Assembly: GCA_025617745.1 (NCBI GenBank)
Contig: CM046871.1
Location: 30,759,579-30,823,578 of the forward strand
Origin: Heliocidaris erythrogramma
Taxonomy: Eukaryota; Echinodermata; Echinoidea; Camarodonta; Echinometridae
Direction: 5' to 3'
Length of the DNA stretch: 64,000 nt
In this document: positions 21,017-33,349 of the stretch, in pieces
Numbering within the stretch: the first letter of the stretch is position 1
How the letters are laid out: each line of letters opens with the position of its first letter
Notes under the pieces: model-generated
Seen by the model: only the letters and a program-made list of their open reading frames with translations
Database searches by the model: none
Told to the model about the DNA's origin: nothing
Made by a program: the position numbers and the translations under genes

Positions 21017-21114
21017 GTGATTTTGTTATTAATATTTATATGTTCCTCTATATTCTATGTTGTAAATGATTTTTATTCGTAATAGAATCCGTGCGTCCTA
21101 TTCAACATCAAACG

Positions 21115-21139
21115 GGGGGGGGGGGGGGGGGGGGGGGGA
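21115..21139. repeat. Poly-G tract
   Basis: A run of about 24 uninterrupted G, 100 bp after the LDLa6 exon. Confidence 0.9.
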
Positions 21140-21406
21140 TTGGAGGCACAATTCCGCATCAGCCTATGTATAGTTTTTTACACACATATTTTTTGAATGT
21201 TCCAAGAGCAGAGGAAGTAATATTCGACGATTGAAAGAACAGAATGACCATAGTCAATAGTTTCCTTTCAGTTCCCCTCTTGGCACAAGGACTAAAAGTT
21301 GCATAATATTTAACCAATGTTTTAACTATACAGTCGGAAGTGAACGCGAATTTTATTGTATTTTTAAATGTTATTTTCTGGACCATTACCACTTTATACC
21401 ACGCAG

Positions 21407-21526
21407 ATAACTCTGAATGCCCTGATGGATCATATCGATGCCATGGCCAACTCTTTTGCATCCGTTTTGATCACGTGTGCGATGACGTCATACATTGTCC
21501 CGAGCAAGATGATGAGCAATTCTGTG
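21407..21526 (+). CDS. Receptor exon: LDLa module 7
   Basis: Six cysteines (SECPDGSYRCHGQLFC ... VCDDVIHCPEQDDEQFC). Phase 1-1, acceptor ACGCAG, donor TGTG|GTATGT. Last LDLa before the LRR cap. Confidence 0.9.
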
Positions 21527-21808
21527 GTATGTTTCTGTCTACAATTATGCTGACGGAACATTTATGAGCAAGGAGTATATTTCATACTTCTGCCCAGCGA
21601 ATAATATCTAAAGTAAATTGCAGTAAGAAATCCATGCCAACTGTATTTATGTCCCAAAAGCTAAATCCGTATATTGGTTTGCAGTCTGTAATTTTCCATT
21701 AGTAATGACAAAATGAAATATGTTTTTAATGAGTCAATAATCACAGCAATGGCAAGGTTAGATAAAAAATAATTACTGATCGTGATTTGACACTCCTTAA
21801 TATATGTA

Positions 21809-22571
21809 CAGTTGTCCTCAAAATTATTCATACCCCTTGGAAAATTGTAGATTTTGCATTTTTAGTTATCATCTACAAATGAATGCCGTTTCTGGTTTCA
21901 ACTCATTTGCATAACAATAGAAAAAGTGCGTTATCCAAATTTTGTGATGTTCAAAATTATGAGGGAAAACTCACTCTCAGACAGTGCAACAGAGAAGGGC
22001 TCCAGGGGAGGTTTTTCCAGGAAGAGTGTTTTACTTCGTCTTCAGAGTAAATTTTCATCAAATTAGCAGAATACTGAATGAAAATAGCAGTATCATGGTC
22101 TCGTAACCACCAAGTCAATAACTACACCCCTTGTATACATTAAATCTCCTTTAAATCCAAGGAATGCCTTGAAGACCAGGTGAAGGCATCTCTGGACAAA
22201 ATCCTCAACGAAATTAAGGGATTGGGTACCAGGTATTGGCCTGCTATCTCAGTAGACACCTCCAGAAGCATTGAGACAGTGTAATGAAGTGTAATACATG
22301 CTTTAATCACAAAGGATTTGATTCATAATGATCAGCAAAGTCAATGAATCATCACCAAGGGTATGAATAATTTTGAACATCACAAAATTTGGATAACGCA
22401 CTTTTTCTATTGTTACGCAAATGAGTTGAAACCAGAAATGGCATTCATTTGTAGATGATAACTAAATGTATTCAAGTGATGTGCAAGTAAATCCAGTTCC
22501 CCTTTCATTTTTGCGAAAAGTGCAAAAATCTACAATTTTCCAAGCGGTATGAGTAATTTTGAGGACAACTT
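21809..22571. mobile_element. Tc1/mariner-like MITE
   Basis: TA-flanked inverted arms of about 150-200 bp start CAGTTGTCCTCAAAATTATT and end in the complement. The 763-bp body has no transposase frame. Confidence 0.78.
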
Positions 22572-22680
22572 TATAAATATATATATATATGTTATGAGAA
22601 ATGAAAATAAGAGAATAATAGTTGTGTAGCTTAAAACAAAGTTTCCCAGAGATGTCCTCCCTTTTGATTTTTTTTAAATG

Positions 22681-22749
22681 TCTCCGCTAGGAATAGAACA
22701 GGGTCACTGGCTTAGAACGCCAATACCTTAACCACTCGACAACGGAGAT
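22681..22749 (-). repeat. tRNA-like sequence (Leu/Ser type)
   Basis: On the - strand TCTCCGTTGTCGAGTGGTTA resembles the acceptor stem and D arm (A box) of a class II tRNA, and the complementary CGGAGA closes the other end. The B box is poor, so this is probably a tRNA-derived SINE head or a decayed tRNA. Confidence 0.5.
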
Positions 22750-22785
22750 GGGCCAATGGTTTCGGCGACACTGGACCGACAGATT

Positions 22786-23084
22786 AGGGAGTTTTCGAAC
22801 GTGTCGACATGAACGCGGTCCTAGATGCTCCCAGCGACAATGGACTGCTTTGTGTTAACTGCATACAAAGTAGGTGAAGCATAAAGCTAACAATGGGTGA
22901 AGCGAGGGTTCACGTTTTAGAGAAGACGGCAGTACCATGTTTGACGCGTTCTCGATCTGACTAGTGGACGAGGGAGAAGCCAGTGGACGGGTGAGCCGTT
23001 CTTGCACAAAGCGCGGTATACAGCTAACACAAAGCAGTCCATTGTAGCTGCACGGATCTAGGACACTTTCGAAAACTCACTATT
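22786..23084. repeat. Imperfect palindrome / MITE
   Basis: Arms share GAGTTTTCGAA and CAATGGACTGCTTTGTGTTA in inverted orientation around a short spacer near 22930. No target duplication recognised. Confidence 0.6.
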
Positions 23085-23248
23085 GACAAATCTTCAACCT
23101 TATTAATTTATTCCTTTGTCGGGGACAGGTGATTTTTTAACAATGACAAGCCTCATGCCAAAGTTGCCAGAGTTGCTAAAGCTGTTGTATATGTTTAGAA
23201 ATATTTAGATGAAGAAGTATGAACCATTTTCGTCTGTTTCTGTTACAG

Positions 23249-23345
23249 ACGACTGTCCAAGAGGGTGCCAGTGTGACGGATTCTCGTACTCATGTCACCC
23301 AGACTTGGCGGACTCCAGCATCTTCTCCCGCCAGCTCCGACAATT
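23249..23345 (+). CDS. Receptor exon: LRR N-terminal cap
   Basis: DDCPRGCQCDGFSYSC is the cysteine cluster of an LRRNT cap. The exon ends in ...LRQL with a phase 2 donor (CAATT|GTAAAT), the phase used by every LRR exon that follows. Confidence 0.88.
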
Positions 23346-23644
23346 GTAAATAATGATGTATAGCTGAATGAAATCACGTTTTTAAATACACTAGCCATCT
23401 TACCCGTATCGCGATTTTTGAAATGGAGCGTTTAGTGCATAAACGTGTTTAAGATGTGGGATTTTTAGGCAGGAAAAACAGGATATAGTACAATTTTTTG
23501 GACTTTTTGTTGCTATGATGTACAGCACTGTGTACAGCACTGTGTACAGCACTGTTGATTTCCTATGCGCGCGGAGAAGTTTATAATCGATTATGTTCAT
23601 GATCGACTGTATGTGTTATGAAACAGTGTTTATTTTTACCTTTG

Positions 23645-23865
23645 ACCCCAGTGATGACCCCAGTGACGTTTAAAAAAACAACCAACCCCTCAAGGGCAAT
23701 TCTGGGGTCCCCCTACATACACCATCCGAGTTTGGTGAAGATCTGTCGAAGGATCTAGGAGGAGTAGGGGAACAAACAGACAGACAGACAGACGAACAGA
23801 CAGACAGACAGACGAACAGACAAACGGTTCTCGAATTATAGTATGATGATGATGATGATGATACC
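23645..23865. repeat. RTE/SINE-like repeat tail with microsatellites
   Basis: The block with CATCCGAGTTTGGTGAAGAT followed by (ACAG)n at 23780-23825 and (GAT)n at 23842-23862 resembles 3' ends of non-LTR elements common in marine invertebrates. This is from memory of that consensus, not a search. Confidence 0.45.
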
Positions 23866-24113
23866 GTTTTGATTAATCCATTCATTATGTTGACCGCATA
23901 AAGCTTTAAGGATATTGTTTTAGTCTGAATAATTTGACATATGAAAAAAAAAATTTAGCGAAGGGGAAATGGCGACACGTTCCACAGTATGATAATGTTC
24001 CTTCACGTAAGCCACCACCCGTATTTTACAAAACTAAAACAGAATTCAAATGTATAAATGAAAGGAGTGTAGCGATGGGATAGGGAGAGAATAGCCTTCA
24101 AAACTCTCTTATT

Positions 24114-25988
24114 CATGGGTGTCGATCCGTGTTCATGACCGGCGAGGGATTATGGCTCCCGGGGCAAACAATGAAGTTACGCCCCCCCCCCCCCCCCCCC
24201 CCCCCCGAGTGCCCAAACTTATGTACGTTATTGTACAAGCGAGGGAGCAAAGCGACCGCGCAGCAAATTTTTCAGTTTTTAAACCTAAAAAGACACATTT
24301 TCTTGTGCATTTTACCTAGGAAATTTTGCACTTGACCACCGCAGTTGAGCGGTAGAGAAGCTCGAATTTTATACATTGATAAACTATTGATATTCTATTC
24401 ACTCACTTCTACAATCGGGAGCAAAACTAACGAGGAAACCCGATAGGCTTGAGAAAGAGTCAAGAAATTCAGCAAGGCTACCTGAAGTTGAGATTTCTTT
24501 CAAAAGTTGAACCTTTGCAAATGCTGTTTTATACACTTTAGCTCACGGTATCATCTGCTAATACTTTACATGGGGGCTGCCATTTTCTTGATGATATGGA
24601 GTTGTACGTGAACCAATGGAAACCGTTCCGGTCAGAAAGATATTTTTAATCCTCGAGCTCATTTGCTTCTCTTCATTATAAAAAATCCCCATATATCATG
24701 GAAAATACATAACAGGTGTATACATATATTCTAAAATTTGAAATTTATACATGTAGATTTCTGGTTTTGCTAAATAGAAATCGATTTCTTGGGCTTGCCT
24801 GGCAGAGCAGAACATAATTAATACAACGCGCATTCTGACTTTTGAAGTCCATTATCTCAAAGCAGGTGAATGCATAGTTTGTCACTAATGACGCTCGGGA
24901 AAGTTATCATCCATAAATTTGAATTAATTCGCTCTGTCGCGTACGTCATAGTATCAAGAAAATAGATTTATATTTAGTAAAATCGTAATTTTCAAAGAAA
25001 TATAAAACACATTTTCGTTTTTAGAATATAATGTATGTATATATCTGTTAAATATTTAAAATCTCAAATGGGATTTTGTATCAGGAAGAAAGACAATACA
25101 CATCAAGAAAATGGCAACCCCCCGGGTATCGCTAGCAGACGATCAATTTTGCTGAGAAAATCTTGGTTTATACCCACCTCGTATATTTTAATGCAAAACT
25201 ACGTAGGACAACAAGAGGGAATAGATTACATCTTTGAATATAAGCACATTTATATTTTGAGATTAATTCCCCTTTATAAAGAACTATATACTGGGGGCGC
25301 GAAATTATGAGATCCTGAAAGAAAATAATTATGCGAGGGAGCAAGGCGACCGAGCTTTGGAAAAATTTCGCACTTCAAAACTTCAAAAACTAGATTTCTA
25401 GGGCGGTTACCCTGCGGATTTGAGCGCGCGTAAAGATTATGATTTTCTTTATTTCCCCCTATTTTTCTTTCTCTCCTTTGCGTTTTTTGCGCCCCTTCCA
25501 AGTGCTGCCCGGGGCACATGCCCCCTGCCCCCCTCCTAGATACACCACTAAGCAAAGCGACCGAGCGGGGAGGGTGTGGGAGGGGTATCCCCCTCCACAC
25601 CGGGACTTTTTCAAAAATCTGTCTATAAAACTTGCATTTTAGAGCATCCCAAAATGGTTTTTAATGAAAAGGAGGAATGCACGGATCTATACGCCAATGG
25701 ACGGAACCCCTTAATTGAAAATAACAATGCGAGCGAACGAATTTCTTCAATATTTTCGCATTGAGATTATGGCATTTCTTATTTTCTTACTTCTAATCAT
25801 GAAAAAAATGTGATGGTATTTCAAGATCAAGTATGAGTGTAGATAATTATTAGTTTTAAGTTAATGTATCATAGTTCTTATTTGTTTTATCCAAATATAT
25901 TGGGGGGATGATAATACAGGCCACCGCACCTCAAATGTTGGGGGGATATATACCTCCCATCCCCTCCACCCCCGGGATCAACACCCAT
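24114..25988. repeat. hAT-like dispersed repeat, copy 1
   Basis: Begins CATGGGTGTCGATCCG and ends in a near complement (GGGATCAACACCCATG). It contains a long C-run at 24183-24206 and blocks shared with 41526-42731, such as GAGGGAGCAAAGCGACCG and the CCCCGGGGCA... border. No coding sequence. Confidence 0.65.
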
Positions 25989-26020
25989 GCAGTGTTATTG
26001 GTGTTCCGTGCTCTTAAAAC

Positions 26021-28291
26021 CTGGCGTCCACTAGAGCGCCGACAAGATTAGGAAGGGGTTGCGGAAGCAAATTATATCTTTTCGGCATTCTTTACGCGCC
26101 AGACGCGAATCATCGTTTCTTGAGACATTACTACGAATCTCTGCGTATTGACTGCAGTCATACCTGGGAGTGTCCTAGGAATCAATCGGGAAGGTCGCAA
26201 AATTCCGCGGAAAATGCTGATCGTAGCAGGACCGCCAGACACATCTAGGATCACACCAGGAGTGGTAAAATCACGGACTAGGACAATCGGGATGATTTTC
26301 CGACAACCATTTAGATAGATGCGGACACTATCAGGAAATACTAGTAATGCAAGGTTATAAATTCGGCGCCGACTTTTTTTTTTCTTCTCATATGCATGCT
26401 AGCCGTCATGACGATCACACCAGCTGCAATTCAGCTTGCTGAATCCAAGGTGAGAGAGATACTCAGCTGGTTCTGTTGCCCAGGGGCGGATCCAGGATTT
26501 AGTATAAGGGGGGCACACAAATGCCGGTTTGTCAACTTTGGGAAAAGGTAGACCCGTAATTTTTGGTCTTGCCAGCTTCTGGAAAAGTCGCTCGGGGTTG
26601 ACAAAAAAAATTTTTCGCCAGACCTCCAAAATTCGCTCAGTGTGTGTGTGTGTGGGGGGGGGGGGGGTATGGGGGTCCAGTTCCCCTCCATAATTCTCTG
26701 ACAAGCAAAAAAAAAAAAAAAAAAAAAAGTTTTCATTCTAAAAGGGGGGGGGGCACAATCTACAAAACGGCGGATCCTTTATGGTCAAAATGCATACTTT
26801 TCTTCCAAAGGGGGGGGGGGGGGGCACGGGTCGGAAGTGCCCCCCCCCCATGCTAAATTTTTTTTCCCACGAACTTTTGTCCCCGTCCTCCCTGGCGCAT
26901 GCGCACCTGATCCTTTCCGATCTAAATCAATTTCGCAATCATAGGGTTTATTCCGTAATGCTATGGTCAGACGGACAGATACGCGCGATACGCATGTCTG
27001 CGGATGTGCATCCGTAAAAATCCGTAGAAATCCGCAGCAATCCGTATCATGCGTATCATCCGTAAGTGCATCCGTAAAAATCCGTGGGAGTGCGCAGGAA
27101 TCGAGGTCTTCCGCGAAAAAGTTTTGAAAATCTCAAAATTATTTAAATTTCCGCGCAAGGGCTTTTGCGCAGAATTTAGGTAGAATTTGCGTATTGTTCC
27201 GTATCATGCGTATTGATCCGTATCTTTGCGTATTTTTGCGTAAAACGTCCGTATCCATCCGTAACCTAATCCGCAGGATCCGCAGACATACGCAGATCCG
27301 CAGCGTGAATTTTGAAAATCTCAAAATTCTGCTGCGGATGAAATATACGTAAGCATCCGCAAAATATACGTTATCCATACATAAACTACGTAACTCATAC
27401 GTATCGTCCGTAAGTCATCCGTAAGTCGTCCGTGACATGTGTCAGCGGGTTGGCAGCGGATGGGCTCATCAACAGGTTTTACCCGTAACATCCGTAATTC
27501 ATACGTAACATCCGTAACTAATCCGTATCGTCCGCAGAATATAGGTAACTTTTGCTCAAATTTGCGTTATTTGGGGTAAAAATTACGCATTTTCATTATC
27601 CAAATATACGCAGGCATCCGCAGGTCCGTAACATGGCCGTGTGACTGTAGCATAAGCGATATAATGACGGTTGCTCCCAGCGTCGATCTTGCTGTGGCGA
27701 GATGCGTTAGCCCTCGGACATTAACCTGAGGTATGTGGGTTCGACTCTCAGTTTGGACATTATAAAAATGACGTCTTGTATTTTTATTATTACTAAAAGT
27801 AGGATGAAACTTTGAAACCCCATCCAACTCCAAGCATTGTAGGGCTATTTCAAAGTTGCGCATGCGTCAAGGCCAATGCTCTTGCATCTTCCGTGTCTTG
27901 ACCAAAATGACCGCAGCGGCTTCGCGCACTCGCTTATATAGATCCGAATCGGCTCGGCGCTTTCCTGAAACTTTCTTCTAGGCTTCTGCTTGCATTCGCA
28001 AAGCTGTCCGGCACCGCGGACGCTTTCAGGAGCGTTTGCAGAGGAGGCGGAAGTGTTAAAGAAAGGCGGGATGTGCTGGCGATGTCCGCACGACAATGCA
28101 GACAAGTTGTCAGGAAGCCCATATCCACGGATATTTTGTCCTCTCCCGAAAGTGCGGAAATGCCGGGAAGTGTTTAGGAATGATAAAGACAGTGAACAGA
28201 ATCTCTCAAGAATATGCGGATAGGTTGCTGAGTGAATGCGAATTTACTAAATTTGCATTCCGCGTCTTGTCCGCGCTCTAGTGGACGCCAG
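26021..28291. mobile_element. TIR-bounded composite element
   Basis: The ends are CTGGCGTCCACTAGAGCGC and its exact complement at 28273-28291. Inside lie a CAGGGGCGGATCCAGGATTT-type block (26482 on) with poly-A/poly-G runs, the ATCCGTA array (26957-27654) and a tRNA-like block near 27690-27760. No transposase frame; I found no clean target duplication. Confidence 0.65.
26957..27654. repeat. TIR-bounded array of ATCCGTA-like motifs
   Basis: Ends read AATGCTATGGTCAGACGG and the near complement CCGTGTGACTGTAGCAT. The interior is packed with variants of CATCCGTAA and ATCCGCAG on both strands, an irregular, satellite-like composition. Confidence 0.65.
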
Positions 28292-28427
28292 ATTTAACCA
28301 GCAGTGTCCAGCATACATCAGCGATTGCCTGGTTTGCCGCCCTCAAACTCGCCGTACAGCCCTTACTCGCTCTTCATCTTCTATATGGTTGGCTCAATGC
28401 CTCTCCAAGAAACATGCTGGAGACATT

Positions 28428-28528
28428 ACTTTCCCTTCGGTTGCAGCAATGTTGTAGAACAAGCTACCTACCACCCTGAAGAATGCTACATCTGTGGACC
28501 AGTTCAATAAGATTTTGAATTTTTTTTT
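28428..28528 (+). pseudogene. LINE reverse-transcriptase C-terminal scrap
   Basis: With one stop, the frame NKLPTTLKNATSVDQFNKIL resembles the W-N-x-L-P ... F-K-x-x-L end of CR1/Jockey-type LINE proteins. Confidence 0.4.
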
Positions 28529-29010
28529 TTAATCCTTGTTCAAATGGCCATTTTACAGCTTTACGGAGCACATTGTGAAGTGCTTTGTAACCGCAAGGAA
28601 AAGGTACTTTACCAACTACTCTATGAATTGGATTGGATACTATAATTGATGCTTTACGGCGTTTGGTCACTCATTTAAAAGGAGAAAGCGTTATACATCA
28701 AATCATTCATAGTACGTATTTATCCATTTATAATGGTAGGCCTAATAATAATATTAGTAGTAGAAATGTATCTATCGCATTTTCCCACTGGATACAAAGC
28801 GCTATGCGATGTCTTCCCTGGGTCAGCGTTGGAGCTAAAATGTATACTCCTCCCTTTCTATATAGATTTCTGATCTGTAATGAGCTAGCTGACCAATGCA
28901 ATTCATCCTTACGTATTGTAACGAACAATGACGTCACAGAAAGGACTGGAAATCAACTGATGCTACTGGGAATGCCTTATATGATTTCTTTGTAAGTATG
29001 TAATCAAAAT

Positions 29011-29236
29011 CGGGCATGTTGGCTCAGTTGGTTAGAGCACCCGCCTAATGAACGGGAGGTCGTGGGGTTGAACCCCGGTCGAGTCATACCAAAGACTTAA
29101 AAAAGTCACCTAGCCAGGCGCCTCGGCATATTACAATGGAGAAGGGTAATAATGACATTATGTTATGCAGGGCCCGCTGGAAGAGCAGTTTGGTAACTGA
29201 AGTAGCTACCCTGGGTAAATAAAACATTATTATTAA
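29011..29236 (+). mobile_element. tRNA-derived SINE
   Basis: The A box TGGCTCAGTTGG and B box GGTTGAACCCC are spaced as in a tRNA (29019-29088). A tRNA-unrelated body and an ATTATTATT tail follow, so this is a SINE rather than a functional tRNA gene. Confidence 0.82.
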
Positions 29237-29390
29237 TCACACGAATCATTTACTTTTTTTTAAAGTAAAAATGTGGCATAATTTAGTATTTTGTAAATCC
29301 ATGTACAGATAAAAAGACATATTTTTAAAAGATATAATCTAAAGCCAAGAATGTGTGCTGATGTCGATTCAAATTATGACCTTTTTACAG

Positions 29391-29462
29391 GAATCTGGAA
29401 GCGTCTCAACTCGTGGAAATTCGTCAAGGTTCATTTCTGGGAAACAAAAATATTTTGAATTT
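29391..29462 (+). CDS. Receptor exon: LRR 1
   Basis: A 24-residue repeat, LNLEASQLVEIRQGSF..., phase 2-2. Acceptor TTTTTACAG, donor TT|GTGAGT. Confidence 0.88.
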
Positions 29463-30043
29463 GTGAGTATTTACGTGTATAAGTTTCATTTGATTTACTG
29501 TAATATTTCATTGAGAACTTCACTATAGATACATTGTTGAACGTCCGGGACATGATCAATCAATCTGCCGAACTTGGACAAGGAAAATGAATGACAGAAT
29601 TTACATCCATTTACTTTGACATTTGACGTGTTGACTACAAGTTAAGAAAAATATTTAAAATATATGTCATATTACCTCGACGCACAACAGAGTGAGCCAC
29701 GGGAATTTGGGTAACAATATCGCTGCGTGGAAATTGCATATATCGGTCTGTCAGTGTGGCACTGCGGACCCAGGGTAACCTATTACCACAGTCTGTGTAG
29801 AGTGGAATTTGTCACAGTTGTGGGCCACAAGGTAATTGCAGAGTAAACGCACCACATTGTTACCAAATGGAATATTTTTTCACACTGTGGCCAAAGGGAT
29901 AATTGGATATTATATTATGACCATAGTATAGTATCATTATTATATTACATTATATTACATTATTATTACTATTATATTACACGATGACCATAATATATTA
30001 CAGTTTGAATATATCAACTATTTTAAACGTTGATTCAATACAG

Positions 30044-30115
30044 GAATCTGGCAAGGAATAGTATTCGCAACCTGTCTCGAGGGACTTTTGATGGTCTTCA
30101 TCGAATGAGGATATT
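30044..30115 (+). CDS. Receptor exon: LRR 2
   Basis: LNLARNSIRNLSRGTFDGL..., a canonical LxLxxNxI...F.GL repeat, phase 2-2, donor TT|GTAAGT. Confidence 0.9.
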
Positions 30116-30267
30116 GTAAGTATCTGTCTGCGTACTCAAATACTCCATGCAGGTGCACATTGTCGTTATCAATGTTTTTTTTTCTTGTTTTAATTTTAAT
30201 TTTTACGATATTTTCAGTTTACATTTACAATATACATGTAATAATAATATCCTCATTGACATCAAAG

Positions 30268-30898
30268 GTCCACTGCAACCCAAATGCAAGTTGATTTCTG
30301 TTGATGTGCAAGGATGCACACAACTCATATTTTGTTATTCAAAAATCTAAATATGTTTCATAGATTTTTAAATAATTTTTGAAATCATTTTCTCAAACAT
30401 GCTAAGCTCCACCCTCAGAAAATGCCCCAGATCAAATTCCTGCAGTGACATCATCTGTCAATCATTAGTGAGCTAAGGAGAGACAGTGGTATGTAGGTTT
30501 GCCAGAGATGACCATCTGGTCTAGTAGACCATACAATGCCTACATAGTAGTTGCTATGTCAGACATGTTGTAGCATCACCAGGAAAAAATGGTAATGAGG
30601 AGGTATTGTTTGAAAGCATGCAACTCTATTGTGAGCATGTGCTGAGCTGGGGGAAGTTCCATGCCACTGTCTATTGCAGAATGTTAGTGTAGTTGACTGA
30701 TGATTGACAGATGATGTCATTACAGGAATGAGAACTGGAGCTTATTTTAGGGTGGGGCTTAGGAAGTTGAAAAATATATTTCAAAAAACATTTAAAAATC
30801 TATGAAACATATCTAGATGTTTGAATAACTGAATATTAGTTGTATGCATCCCTCTAAATCAACAGCAAAAAACTTGCGTTTGGTTGCAGGAGCCCTTT
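30268..30898. repeat. Long inverted repeat / MITE
   Basis: Arms AAAGGTCCACTGCAACCC and GGTTGCAGGAGCCCTTT, with matching inner segments (ATCTATGAAACATATC vs ATATGTTTCATAGAT), span about 630 bp. No coding sequence. Confidence 0.72.
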
Positions 30899-31069
30899 AA
30901 AAAAAATCTGCTGTATCAGTAAATTTTCAATGAGAGGTCTAATTGTCCCCGCCTCTCTCAATAGATTGTCAATTATCTATTATAAATAGACAAAACTGCT
31001 ATTAATTGTAATGTATTTATTATATTCCTTTGCATCTAATTGAAAATGATCATCACTGACCTTTTTCAG

Positions 31070-31141
31070 AAATCTTTCAGGAAATCCACTCAGGATGGTC
31101 GAGGTTGGAGTATTTGCGAATCTTACACTTCTTCAAGAATT
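31070..31141 (+). CDS. Receptor exon: LRR 3
   Basis: LNLSGNPLRMVEVGVFANLT..., phase 2-2, acceptor TTTTTCAG, donor TT|GTAAGA. Confidence 0.9.
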
Positions 31142-31501
31142 GTAAGAACAATAATGTCTCATTATGAATATACATTTTCATGTGCGACCTTCATGTTTAT
31201 CACGTAATTTTTTATAACATAATTATCTGTATAGAAATTATGTTACAGCCTGATTATAATGTACTCCACCTGTGCAACATCAATGATCAATCAAACATGT
31301 AAAAGCTGCATTTTTACATCAATAATTATGTAACATAGTTATTACTTATATATATACTCCAAAAACCAGACTGTAACCAACATTACATAATGGTAACCTA
31401 AACCTGTAAAACCAACGCTAAAATAACCTAATAAACAAATCTAAGAGGAAATAAAATCTCCTTAATTTAACGATTTTACATTAAGTTTTATCTTTTTTCA
31501 G

Positions 31502-31582
31502 AGATCTTCGTGAGACTGCCATCACCGTCACAACTGACACAGGAAAGGATCTGTTCATAGGATTGGACAACCTACAGACACT
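31502..31582 (+). CDS. Receptor exon: LRR 4
   Basis: LDLRETAITVTTDTGKDLF..., slightly longer (27 residues), phase 2-2. Last repeat before the C-cap. Confidence 0.88.
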
Positions 31583-31891
31583 GTAAGTTTCATTTTTCAT
31601 AAAATTCAACTAAAATTAGCATTCGTGCATACTTGATGCAGGCCAATTAGGTAATTAGGTAATTATATACATATTCATAAAATTATAATTGTTGCCTTTT
31701 ATATTACAGTTCTTTTTTAATTATTTATGATACAGATGTCTTGTTCATATTAGCTTCAGTGAGATTAATCCTGTCGTTAAACAAAATTTTTTAATGTCGT
31801 TAAGTTCAAAATTACCATGTCATATCATTTACTCATTCATTATGCATTCACCTATGAATGTTATAATTTGATGTCGCTTTTATTTCAATAG

Positions 31892-32795
31892 ACATGCCGA
31901 CCGCTACGTGTTTTGTTGTCTTGCGGGATTGGTGGATTCAGTCGGCTGTAATGCACCACATGATCAATTCTCATCTTGCGAAGAACTCATGGCCAGCGAA
32001 GTTCTCCGAATTTTCATTTGGATTCTTGGAGGTAGTGCTTTTATCGGGAACGCATTTGTTTTTGCCTACAGAGTGTTCAGTCATAAAGCAAACGGGAAAA
32101 CCATAGTTCAGTCAAGCTTTATCACGAATTTGGCAGTTTCTGATTTCATGATGGGTTTATACATGATCACAATTGCGTCGGCGGATATCTTCTACCGTGG
32201 AAACTATGCCTTGCATGCTGACGATTGGCAGTCTAGTGCCCTCTGCAAGATGGCGGGAATGCTTTCGGTCGTATCAAGTGAAGCTTCTGTCATGTTCATC
32301 ATGATGATCAGTCTTGACCGGTGCATTCATGTCCTTCTACCCTTCAAACATGGACTCCACCTCTCTCCCAGAGCTGCTCGATGCTCTCAACTCTTCATCT
32401 GGTTCATCGCAGTTTTAGCTAGTGGCCTACCTCTGGTAATCCCGGTGTACAGCAAAGGCAACTTCTACGGACAGTCCGGGGTCTGTCTGGCCCTCCCTTT
32501 GACGGTTGACCGTCCTGCAGGATGGCATTACTCAATTTCCCTGTTTATAGGAGCCAACTTTGTAGCCTTCATTATCACCCTGCTCTGTTACACTGCTATC
32601 TACATCCGCTATCAACGATCCAAGCAGATGATTGCTAAGACTGGGAAAAGTGTCAGAGAGGATAAACGACTAAGGGAAGATATCAAGCTGGCGTGGAAAA
32701 TGTCAGTGATTGTAGGAACGGATCTGATTTGCTGGTTCCCGATCATCATAATGGGTCTCTTGTCAGCTGCAGGGAAGCTTACAATCTCGGCTGAG
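31892..32795 (+). CDS. Receptor exon: LRR C-cap, hinge and TM1-TM6
   Basis: Opens with YVFCCLAG and the FSSCEEL hinge typical of LGR/relaxin receptors. TM1 has the GN motif (FIGNAFVFA), TM2 NLAVSDFMMG, and TM3 ends in SLDRC, with Cys replacing the Tyr of DRY. TM4 is CSQLFIWFIAVLASG, extracellular loop 2 has a Cys (SGVCLAL), TM5 FIGANFVAFIITLLCY and TM6 TDLICWFPIIIM (CWFP). Intracellular loop 3 is basic (RYQRSKQM, KRLRED). The exon ends in phase 0 at GAG|GCGAGT. Confidence 0.95.
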
Positions 32796-33204
32796 GCGAG
32801 TACCCTATAATATTTTATTGATTATTCACATTATATATACAAAATATATTAATCACCATAATTTATCACCTTTTTTACTGAATGTGTTGGGAAGGGGTAA
32901 ACTTTTCTGATATGGGAGATTTCATGATGAGCGTCTAGTACATTTATAAGAGTTTTTTTTTAATTCATTGACCGTTCTTCACAATTGGTAATACCTTGAT
33001 ATGACCATTGACTAGTGGTCCTGACTGATATTGTTACAAAAGAGTTTTAATTTCACATGAAATTAAGTTATTACAAGGGAATTAACATTTTTGTGTACAT
33101 GTATTATATTAACCATTTTGATCGTTGTCATAGTTATATGGAATAGTATCGTGTTCGATGCTCGTCAGTTTTTAAAATGTCTTGTTATTTGCTCTCTTTA
33201 AAAG

Positions 33205-33349
33205 GTATATGCGTGGACGGCCGTTTTCGTACTCCCGGTTAACTCATCTCTCAACCCATACCTCTACACACTCTCTAGTATGCATGGAAAGAAACAGAGG
33301 GCCAAGAAATCTGTCGATCAGACTGTGACAGAGGAAAACAAATCAATGG
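33205..33349 (+). CDS. Receptor exon: TM7 and helix 8
   Basis: VYAWTAVFVLPVNSSLNPYL carries the NPxxY motif, followed by a basic cytoplasmic start (HGKKQRAKK). Acceptor TTTAAAAG, donor G|GTATGT. Confidence 0.95.

Noticed and set aside
23240..23600. CRISPR-like short repeats (GTACAGCACTGT near 23520)
   Set aside because: Three adjacent 12-bp tandem copies without spacers, in an animal intron.
28304..28510. Open frame of about 68 codons
   Set aside because: Overlaps a LINE scrap in another frame and shows no domain of its own.
29019..29090. Functional tRNA gene
   Set aside because: Has A and B boxes but is followed by a SINE body and ATT tail, and the acceptor stem does not pair well.
31894..32106. 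Alternative frame at the 7TM exon start
   Set aside because: Out of frame with TM1 and incompatible with the phase 2 splice.
32799..32801. GT donor (A|GTACCC) for the TM6 exon
   Set aside because: Gives phase 1 and destroys the TM7 reading frame; the GC donor four bases upstream fits phase 0.
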